From Paulinella micropora (Eukaryota; Cercozoa; Imbricatea; Euglyphida): a DNA stretch of 36,984 bases. Made by a program: the position numbers and the translations under genes. Below the pieces are notes generated by a model. That model worked only from the letters and a program-made list of their open reading frames with translations. It had not been told where the DNA came from and did no database searches. The stretch's first letter is position 1. Each line of letters starts with the position of its first letter. Below are positions 30,804 to 36,984 of the stretch, piece after piece. The DNA lies in assembly GCA_009731375.1 (NCBI GenBank), contig BJOX01000269.1, forward strand, positions 119,356 to 156,339, given 5' to 3'.

Positions 30804-33371
30804 TAGGGAAAACGACTGCTCGTATTTCTGCTAATTGGTTGGTTTGGTCTTGTAGTATATTAAGTAAAATTTTATTTTCTTTTTCTAAATTAACTACCTT
30901 TTCCGCCATGTGTTGAAAAGCACTGACTAATATTGGTATAAAACTTGTTATGTTATGCCTTCAAGATTTCCATTTCCATCATCTGCTTTCATTCCACTTT
31001 CAGATACAAATTCAGGAAATATTTTTTTAACTTCATCAGCAATAAATCCGTGGTTCTTTTGTTCTTTCTTTTCGTCTGATTTCAAATAATATGAACAACA
31101 ATTTATTTTCATTACTTTCTCACAACAATCCCCGCAGTCTAATGTTTTAATATCTGATTTTAGCCTCCTGTCAGATGAGTTTGTCCAAGCACCATTAAGC
31201 GGAACATAATTATAACTGCCAGACGGCTCACCTGAAGAGTTTGAAGTAGTCCAAGCATGTAGAATTCCCTGAGATGCGCAGACTACTCCATAATTTGAAT
31301 ATCCTCCTGATTTCATANNNNNNNNNNGTATTTGTGGGTCGTAAGTAGAACTTGGTCTTTTTCTTAATATTAAAAATCCGCTGGATGCTGTTGTGATGCT
31401 TAAATCTCCCGACGTATTAATGTTCATCGCCTCAGTGTAAGATGTATTGTTTCCCACCGTTGTTCCTGAATTATAATAAAAGCGAGTTTTCCACCTTTTT
31501 GAATTAGAAAGTTTGAACCGCTGTGGCTTGATTTCCAGTTCGTGCCATCAAAATAAGCATCAAAACTTAAATTGACATTATCATGCGACCAGTTTAGTTG
31601 TTGAAAAACTGGATAGATGTCTGTTGAAGTTATTGCCTGTATATGTGCTCCTACGACATTACTCGCCGTTCCGTATAATTCTAAACCTGCCGTTGTTCGT
31701 TAAAGTTAGATATTTTATCACAGTGCTCGCCCCATTAAATGTTTTACTTCCTGTTATGGTTTGGTCTGTTGTTAGTTTCACACAATTATCATCCAGATAT
31801 TGCCTATTTACCGCTTCATTCGCATTTTGTGGTGCTCCTAGATTAACAATCCGACTACTATTACAATCTAATCCAGTAGCATTAAACCACGAAACAATCG
31901 TCCCGTCAATAATAAAACTTATTTTTTTCTCAGAAATTTCAAAGTTGTAATATGTTGCCGTGTTCATATCCAAACTAGCAATAGAACCGATATTACTGGT
32001 AGAATTGAAAACGATAAATGTGCCCTTTGTTGTTGAATTGTGAATTTCCAGTAATTTCAACACCACTGCTATATGTCTTAATTCCTGCTATGGTTTGGTT
32101 TCCTGAGGTTTTAACTGACGAAGTATCAAGAACAGAAACATCCACACCATCAACAAGATTTACATTTGTTATGCTTTGGTTTCCCATATTTAGCCCTCCT
32201 GTCATACTAGCAGTGCCGTCTAATCTAAGAAATGGTGATGCCACATTTCTCCATTGTCCAGTGCCATAAATGAGTAGTTGATTATCTGATGCTGTTGTTA
32301 TAATCACGTCGCTATGTGTATCAATACTTCCACTCGCCGACACTTTCGCCGTGTTCGTATCGTGCTCTGATAGCTAAGTTGTGATAGACCTACCATTTAG
32401 TTGATTCACATTTGTGATGCTTTGGCTTTTCATATCAATCCCCGCACTCGCATTTATTATACTGCTAAATATCTTAATACCCGCTATGGTTTGGTCTCCT
32501 GTTAGTTTGACCACCGAACCATCAACTGCGAGATTAGCGAGATTAATTCCATTATACGTAGAAGCCCCCGAAATAGCAAAACCGCCCATATTTAGTGCCC
32601 CCGTCATAATAGCAGTGCCGTCTAATTTAAGAAATGGTGGTGTGGTGTTTCTCCATTGTCCCGTGCTGTACATAAGCAGTTGGTTATCTGCTGGGAAGCC
32701 TGATATTGTCACATCGCTGTGGCTATCTATGCTTCCACTCGCTGAAACTTTATCATTATTATCTTGATGCTCAAATATCCATTCATCAACATCTTTGGTA
32801 TTTAGTAAATTAACTCCTGTTATATTCTTCCTTTCCATACTAATATTGCCGAATTCATCCACATTTATCGGAAATGTTTATTTACCCAGTCTATTGAGTT
32901 ATATGTTAGATAACTATTCATCGCTATCGGCGCGGTTATAACCACATCTGAAAGTGTATCAATTGAACCAAGGGCTGTATTCTTCCATTTGCCTTCTACA
33001 TCGTTGTAAATTAAGTATTGTCCGCTCGCTTGTGCAAATATGTTTGTGTCTATCAAATTATATAAACTGGTTTGGTGCGGATTGGAAGTATTAGAGCGGT
33101 GTTGAGTTGAGGCTTTGACTTCGTCGTTGTCCCTTACTCGTTGCTCTGTATAGTATAAATTTTTTCCTTCTTTGATGTCAGTTGTTGATTTGCTGGATAA
33201 CCTTGTATCAAATCGGTCGTCAGTGTAATAAAGATTTACGAGGTCAGCATCTTCTGGCACTCTGTCTGTGTTTAAGCCCACTATGTTGATATTGGTTAAG
33301 TCTAAGTTTGCGATTGAAAGGCTGTCTGTCGCGATTTTTGACAAGCCGAGTAATGATTTATATTGCGACAT
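30796..33371 (-). pseudogene. Phage/giant-virus-type fibre with S74 intramolecular chaperone, broken
   Basis: Likely host-attachment fibre. ATG 33371 opens with phage-fibre sequence (DLVNLYYTDDRFDTRLSSKS). The middle has at least two related modules, KVSASGSIDSHSDV..LLMYSTGQWRN and KVSASGSIDTHSDV..LLIYGTGQWRN, each followed by LDGTA.MTG.LNMG. The C-terminus has SDRRLKSDIKTL and NHGFIADEVKKIFPE, the signature of the S74 self-cleaving chaperone that helps fibre trimers fold, then a coiled coil (VVNLEKENKILLNIL). About 850 codons. Lesions: shifts near 32865, 32030, 31680 and 31480; TAG 32374-32376; a TAACA duplication near 30948; N gap 31318-31327. Confidence 0.8.
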
Positions 33372-33431
33372 ATTATATATGTTTATTAAATATTTAATTT
33401 GTAAATACTAAAAATATAATCTTAGTATAGA

Positions 33432-33941
33432 ATGCCGTCCCCCGAAGCAAGTCGTAAGAATTGGGGTAGTGCTGTGGAAGGAATAAAAGCGAAAGCGAAA
33501 CAACGAAAGATGGAGCATGCTAAAAATGTTTTGGCGCAATACCGAAACGCGGTTAAAAGCGAAAATGAAGATATGGAGAGAAAAATAGCGGAGATAGAAA
33601 ATAAGAATTTAGCAACCGATATCATTAATGAGAAGGAACAAGATGACACACCTGAGCAGAGTGAGAGTGAGGATGAGATTGATTTCACTGATATCATTGC
33701 AGAAAAGATGGCTAAGATGAAAATCAAAAGAGCGAAAGCGGAAACTAAGAGAGCGAAGAAGAGTAAAAAGCCAGAGCCCGAGAGTGAAAGCGAAAGCGAG
33801 AGTAGTGAGGAAGAAGAAGAACCGAAACCTAAGAAAGGGAAAGGTAAGAAGTCAAACATATCTGTTAATGTTTTTGCTGGACAACAACAATCTAAGAAAG
33901 AAAAAAATAATGATGTCTCGCGGATGTTTTTAAAGTTCTAA
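33432..33941 (+). CDS. Highly charged coiled-coil protein, 169 aa
   Basis: Not recognised. Intact from ATG 33432 to TAA 33939-33941, divergent from the fibre gene with about 60 bp between. The N-terminal part is a basic helix (GIKAKAKQRKMEHAKNVL), the middle an acidic coiled coil, then a Lys/Ala-rich segment, a Ser/Glu run (ESESESESSEEEEE) and a basic C-terminus. Such alternation of acidic and basic tracts suggests binding to nucleic acid or proteins. Hairpin 7 starts 2 nt after its stop. Confidence 0.75.
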   Translation: MPSPEASRKNWGSAVEGIKAKAKQRKMEHAKNVLAQYRNAVKSENEDMERKIAEIENKNLATDIINEKEQDDTPEQSESEDEIDFTDIIAEKMAKMKIKRAKAETKRAKKSKKPEPESESESESSEEEEEPKPKKGKGKKSNISVNVFAGQQQSKKEKNNDVSRMFLKF

Positions 33942-33942
33942 A

Positions 33943-33993
33943 AGATATTTTAGAATTGCGCTCTCGTTTCACTCCCGCTTATTCTAAAACATC
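33943..33993. terminator. Gene-end hairpin 7
   Basis: GATATTTTAGAAT (33943-33955) pairs with ATTCTAAAACATC (33981-33993), 13 bp with one G-T. Its loop CGCTCTCGTTTCACTCCCGC has the shared pyrimidine-strand motif. It starts 2 nt after the stop of the 33432 gene. Confidence 0.75.
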
Positions 33994-34020
33994 GCAAAAA
34001 ATAAATAGTTAGATATATAC

Positions 34021-34092
34021 GATTTTCTAAAATATCTCAAACGAGTCTGAGATTTACGAAAAGCGACAGCGAGAGTATGACTTTAGAAAATC
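34021..34092. other. Hairpin 8 upstream of and overlapping the integrase start
   Basis: GATTTTCTAAA (34021-34031) pairs with TTTAGAAAATC (34082-34092); an inner ATCTCA/TGAGAT pair lies at 34034-34053. It resembles the gene-end family but has GATTTT in place of GATRTTT and covers the ATG at 34077, so it could affect integrase expression instead. Confidence 0.55.
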
Positions 34093-35075
34093 ATCAACTT
34101 GATCTTAAACATACAATTATTAATCATCAAAATCGTAATAGTATCGGAGGCACACCTACGGGAGAAGTAGTTAAAACAAAAGAAGAAGCACTGGAAATTC
34201 ACCACCAGAAAAAGAACCCAAAAATATGGAACACGATATGAGTTGATAAACCATTAGACCAGGTTTTTCTTGACTTAGCGGATATGAGTAAGATAAAAGA
34301 CAAGAAAGGAAATAAGGGCTATGCTTGGATGCTTGTTTGGATTGATTGTCATAGTCGATATTTAATCATCATTCCATTAAAAAATAAAACAGCAAAAGAA
34401 GTTTGTTATGCTTTGAAATCAATCAAATATAAACCTAAATCAATTACTACTGACAGCGGGGGAGAATATAAAGGAGCGACCCGTGAATATTTTGTTGAAA
34501 ATGGAATTAAACATGATGTGGTTGAAGTCGGCGACCATAGAGCGCTTGCGGTTGTTGATAGAGTGATAAGAAGCATTAGGAGATGGCTTGAACCTTTATT
34601 TGAAACCAATCGTAATTTTGATTGGGTTAGTTATATTCAAGACTTAGTAGATGCTTATAATCATAAAGTCCATAGAGAAATTCAGGCTAAACAAGTAAAT
34701 GTATTTTTTGGGAAAAACAAAAATAAACAAGCGATAACGCGTGATAATTTAATTGACGAATTTAATGTTGGCGATAGTGTAAGAAAAGAAAACAAATGGA
34801 ATGTTTTCTCCAAAGGCGGTAAGACTTTCAGTAAAATTATTTATAAATTCAAGGGTCGGTCTGGATTCAAAATCATATTAAATAACGTTGAGTTGGTGAG
34901 TCCAAGAGATTTATTGAAAACTGATTTTGATAAACCAAGTGACGAAGAAAAAGGTATGAAGGAGCAAACTAAAGAAGTTATTAAAGAAAAAAAGACAAAA
35001 GAACTGCTAAAGCGTGAAGACATTCAACCAGAGAACATCAGGACTACAAAGCGAGAAAAAAAAAGGCGAAGGTAA
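34077..35075 (+). pseudogene. rve-family integrase, one in-frame TGA
   Basis: Inserts the element; explains the 6-bp target duplication. Catalytic core: first Asp in FLDLADM (residue 66), second in TTDSGGEY (residue 126), third acidic position in ALAVVDRVIRS (residue 161), giving D,D-34-D with Asp where retroviral integrases have Glu. The C-terminus has an SH3-like segment (FNVGDSVRKEN.., GRSGFKIILNNVELV) and a basic tail. About 332 codons to TAA 35073. The in-frame TGA at 34239-34241 separates 54 upstream codons, including the first Asp's side, from the rest; the first ATG after it (34284) lies beyond that Asp. Whether Asp at the third position is normal here needs an alignment of PLV integrases. 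Confidence 0.85.
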
Positions 35076-35109
35076 TATTAGATTTATAAGCAAAAAATAA
35101 AAAATAAAA

Positions 35110-35210
35110 GGTTCTGCGTTGCGGTGGAAAAAAATCCTTCGGAATTGAACCCGCAACCTAAAATTTCAATAACGACGTTGAACCCATCAGTCTTTCCACC
35201 GCAATGAACC
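35110..35210 (-). ncRNA. tRNA-like hairpin with B-box, not a confident tRNA
   Basis: A 12-bp perfect stem TTGCGGTGGAAA (35119-35130) with TTTCCACCGCAA (35193-35204), extended by GGTTC/GAACC, encloses about 62 nt. On the minus strand it has a B-box-like GGTTCAATTCC and a D-arm-like GACTGATGGGTTCAACGTC, and the 82-nt span would fit a class II tRNA. I could not form a good anticodon stem and the T stem has a mismatch. It may be a tRNA relic or another structured RNA downstream of the integrase. Confidence 0.35.
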
Positions 35211-35314
35211 TACCAGTGATATAGGAAAAAAGTATTTGAAGTATTATCCAAAGTCAATTTTTAGTCATCAAAATTCTAGAAAATTCTATTTCCGCGAATA
35301 TGTCTTTGCGTCAG

Positions 35315-35375
35315 CCAGTCAGATTCCTGACTAGCAGACTTTAGACCAAAGTCAGAAAAACAGAATCCTGACTGG
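35315..35375. repeat. Inverted repeat CCAGTCAG/CTGACTGG
   Basis: CCAGTCAG at 35315-35322 and CTGACTGG at 35368-35375, with a further AGTCAG..CTGACT pair inside. It lies just before the ATG at 35387 and may be a regulatory structure. Confidence 0.45.
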
Positions 35376-35386
35376 ACAGGTTTTCG

Positions 35387-35908
35387 ATGGAAGCCTTAAT
35401 TCCGCGAGAAAATAAAACTAAAAATTATTGGATTGAGGATTTTGAAATACGAAAAGTAGGAAAGGAGCGACTCAAAAAGATAAAATAATATGCGAAGAAA
35501 GAATTTCTAAAGCAGATAAAGAAATTGCGCGTCTTGTTGAAAAGAAACAGCCAGACCTGATTAAGGTTGAGGCTATCAATGAGATGTTAGAACGATTGAG
35601 TATTGAAAATAATGAAGTAGAAGCAGATAAACTTATTCGCATGAGACAAAAGAAATTGGAAAAAAATAAACAAAGAACGCGATAATTTCTATAGGTGGAA
35701 AAATGATAATCGCGGACAACTTTCCGCTATTGTCTTGAATAGAATTCTCGTTGGTATTGAAAAAGAACATTTATCGTTTAATTCTTCTTTTAACAAATAT
35801 TCCAGTGATGGTATTAACGAATACGTACATGATAGTATTAATCGTAAAAACGATAGAAATTTGCACAGAATCTTCAGAACCGAGAGTGCAGATAGCAACT
35901 CGGAATAA
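35387..35908 (+). pseudogene. Unknown coiled-coil protein, two frameshifts
   Basis: Not recognised. Three overlapping frames carry continuous protein-like sequence: from ATG 35387 (EALIPRENKTKNYWIEDF), then after a shift near 35485-35492 an acidic coiled coil (EERISKADKEIARLVEKKQP), then after a shift near 35660-35668 in an A run (GGAAAAAAATAAA) a polar domain (NFYRWKNDNRGQLSAIVLNR) to TAA 35906-35908. About 174 codons overall. Both shifts are at or near A-rich runs, so sequencing error is possible. Position beside the integrase is the only context. Confidence 0.5.
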
Positions 35909-35927
35909 AAAAGACTTAGTGTCAAAT

Positions 35928-35958
35928 GGTTTTTTTAAAAACCAGGGGTTTAAACCCC
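35928..35958. terminator. Two adjacent palindromes after the 35387 gene
   Basis: GGTTTTTTTAAAAACC followed by the perfect 14-bp palindrome GGGGTTTAAACCCC (35945-35958), 20 nt after the stop. The type differs from the GATRTTT hairpins. Confidence 0.4.
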
Positions 35959-36012
35959 ACCCTCATTCAAAGAAATTTGTATTACACATGCTTTTGGTGT
36001 GTGTAATAGACT

Positions 36013-36471
36013 ATGGGAGAGCCGAATGAAGTAGCAGACCAACTCGGTGAAATCAACCTCGCGGGGGGTAAGTCCTAAGTCTATTGTTTCTTTTTTCATG
36101 ATAATGTGGTTGTAGGTTTTTGGAAGCCTTGGGACGATGTTGAAGACAAAGCCCCTACTGAGATGAAGAACCCCAGATTAGTGAGGGTTCCTCGTGATTT
36201 TGCTCGGCTTGGAAGGGAAAGCATAACTTCTCTTCATGCAGAACAAAAATTTTTCCTCCGCAGACCAGTGGAGAGAACTGAGAATTATTTGTTTGCCTGG
36301 GTAGAACGTGATACAACCATGAAAAATCCAAGAAAGAAAAAATTATTTCTGGCTTCACTGGGGAAAGATGAGGAGAAAATTCTCGTCTTTCCTTCTCTTT
36401 CAGCCTTGACGAAAAAAGTTGATGGCAACGAAGAATCAATCAATTGGGTTGTCTCTCTTGAAAGCTTGTAA
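36013..36471 (+). CDS. Spliced gene of unknown function, 136 aa, next to the right terminal repeat
   Basis: Not recognised. Exon 1 36013-36067 (MGEPNEVADQLGEINLAG) and exon 2 36116-36471 join in frame across a 48-nt intron with GTAAGT donor, pyrimidine-rich 3' half (TTGTTTCTTTTTT) and TTGTAG acceptor. Reading through instead meets a stop (TAA 36076-36078). Exon 2 reads FWKPWDDVEDKAPTEM.. to WVVSLESL and is less AT-rich than other viral genes. The protein is soluble and charged with no known motif. Host-like base composition and splicing suggest capture from the host or nuclear expression during the integrated state. Unspliced translation from 36106 is the alternative. Confidence 0.5.
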
Positions 36472-36563
36472 AGGTTTATTAAAATGGAGGGTTTTTTTCG
36501 GACGTCTTTTATTTTTTCTTTATTTATATATGTTTTCTCTCAGTGCTAAATCTATAATCTATG

Positions 36564-36692
36564 GGGCTCTTTGGGGTGTTTTGTGCTCTCGTATTGATTG
36601 TGCGCAAAATCAATAGGAGAAGAGAAATGAAATTTATGAGGTCGTTTTGAGGAACGAAAAAACTACCCTTAAAAATTTCATATTATACTACT
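36564..36692 (-). repeat. Right terminal inverted repeat, 129 bp
   Basis: Reverse complement of 17372-17500 (124 of 129 positions). Beyond the repeat, the inner sequences (TCCACAGAGC versus CATAGATTAT) are unrelated, so the boundary is sharp. Confidence 0.95.
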
Positions 36693-36698
36693 ATTGCA
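36693..36698. other. Right target-site duplication ATTGCA
   Basis: Exact copy of the hexamer at 17366-17371; fixes the element boundaries to the base. Confidence 0.93.
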
Positions 36699-36740
36699 AT
36701 AACGAGAAAATGAACCACTCGAAAATTTCAATGTGCAAAA

Positions 36741-36769
36741 TTAATAATAATAACAATAATAATAATAGT
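36741..36769. repeat. (AAT)n tract in the right host flank
   Basis: AATAATAATAACAATAATAA-type trinucleotides about 45 bp outside the right target duplication. Confidence 0.8.
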
Positions 36770-36894
36770 GGTGCTTCTCTGTCAATGGCTGATGCATTTC
36801 TGCACATGCGCCTCCATTGTCTCACCCGTGAGGGGAGTATGAAAAATTGACGATAAGCTCTAATGACACCCCCGCAAGGGCAGTTCCAACACTT

Positions 36895-36964
36895 CCAGAC
36901 GGGCCGGTATGTTCAATGAAAATACTGGTCCAGACGGATCGGTATGTTCAATGAAAATACTGGT
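36895..36964. repeat. 35-bp tandem repeat, two units
   Basis: Units 36895-36929 and 36930-36964, each CCAGACGG..CGGTATGTTC then AATGAAAATACTGGT, differ at two positions. They abut the tRNA-like end at the window edge. Confidence 0.85.
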
Positions 36965-36984
36965 GGCACCGACGGGAATCGAAC
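36961..36984 (-). tRNA. Partial tRNA or tRNA-derived sequence, T-arm and acceptor 3' side
   Basis: The minus strand reads GTTCGATTCCCGTCGGTGCC then ACCA: T-loop GTTCGATTC, T-stem half CCCGT, acceptor strand CGGTGCCA and an encoded CCA. The 5' part is outside the window. Nuclear tRNA genes usually lack CCA, so this may be a tRNA-derived repeat or chance. Confidence 0.4.

Larger units (their letters stand above)
17372..36692. mobile_element. Integrated polinton-like virus (Maverick/PLV/virophage group), 19.3 kb
   Basis: Terminal inverted repeats of 129 bp, a 6-bp target duplication, and a gene set of protein-primed PolB, rve integrase, packaging ATPase, adenain-like protease, MCP and penton-like protein define this class. 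The element is AT-rich compared with the host exons and lacks the microsatellites that fill host DNA. Genes are in three blocks: plus 17.5-22.3 kb, minus 33.4-22.5 kb, plus 33.4-36.5 kb. Many genes are interrupted, so this copy is probably defective, though the intact ends show the whole unit inserted by integrase. No gene points to one named genus; host is probably a unicellular eukaryote. Confidence 0.95.

Noticed and set aside
21481-33993. CRISPR-like array or dispersed transposon (MITE) for the hairpin family
   Set aside because: Units are not regularly spaced, have no spacers or target duplications, and inner stems differ while staying paired. Location at stop codons fits a transcript-end role better.
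18877-34241. Stop-codon reassignment (TAA/TAG as Gln or TGA as Trp) to explain in-frame stops
   Set aside because: All three stop codons interrupt genes, the positions do not call for one amino acid (Tyr is expected at 21782), all three also end intact genes, and frameshifts are present as well. Decay explains it better.
34077-35075. Retrovirus or LTR retrotransposon origin of the integrase
   Set aside because: No reverse transcriptase, protease or LTR near it; the ends are 129-bp inverted repeats and the neighbours are PLV genes.

Overview
The window is a piece of a eukaryotic, probably protist or algal, nuclear genome that carries a nearly complete integrated polinton-like virus (Maverick/PLV/virophage group). 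Eukaryotic origin is shown by GT-AG introns whose phases agree across 17 exons, by very heavy tetranucleotide microsatellites, by a LINE retrotransposon and by TTAGGG-type repeats. The exact host lineage cannot be read from the sequence. Several N gaps show a draft assembly.

Bases 1-17365 are host DNA. A split gene or gene pair lies on the minus strand: exons from 17223 down to 10248 encode a signal peptide and a coiled-coil protein, and exons from 5168 down to 529 encode more coiled coil followed by Cys-rich segments. Almost every long intron is filled with (GATA)n, (CTAT)n, (TACA)n, (ACATAT)n or trinucleotide arrays, and some introns hold decayed copies of the neighbouring exon. A non-LTR retrotransposon with a restriction-like endonuclease (5975-9827), preceded head-to-tail by a 5'-truncated copy of itself (5310-5974), sits inside one (CTAT)n array. 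A roughly 1.5 kb non-coding segment occurs twice (1-1512 and 13857-14830).

Bases 17372-36692 (19,321 bp) are the viral element. It has 129-bp terminal inverted repeats (5 mismatches) starting 5'-AG, and a perfect 6-bp target duplication ATTGCA on both sides. Left, plus strand: small early-type ORFs, protein-primed DNA polymerase B, a DUF3820-like ORF and an unknown ORF. Middle, minus strand, tightly packed: an S74-type fibre and a small membrane protein, an unknown structural-type protein, packaging ATPase, pX-like basic protein, a 440-aa charged protein, adenain-like protease, penton-like minor capsid protein, double jelly-roll-type major capsid protein and a second fibre-like protein. Right, plus strand: a charged coiled-coil protein, rve integrase, a broken coiled-coil ORF and a gene with an apparent 48-nt spliceosomal intron. 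This is a replication, morphogenesis, packaging and integration set.

Many viral genes are broken by stops or frameshifts (polymerase, MCP, penton, protease, integrase, both fibres), while the ATPase, the 440-aa protein and several small genes are open. The second fibre gene contains an internal inversion of about 365 bp. Gene ends carry a family of hairpins (outer arms GATRTTT/AAAYATC) whose inner stems differ in sequence but stay paired; they overlap or abut stop codons and look like 3'-end or termination signals. Bases 36699-36984 are host flank.
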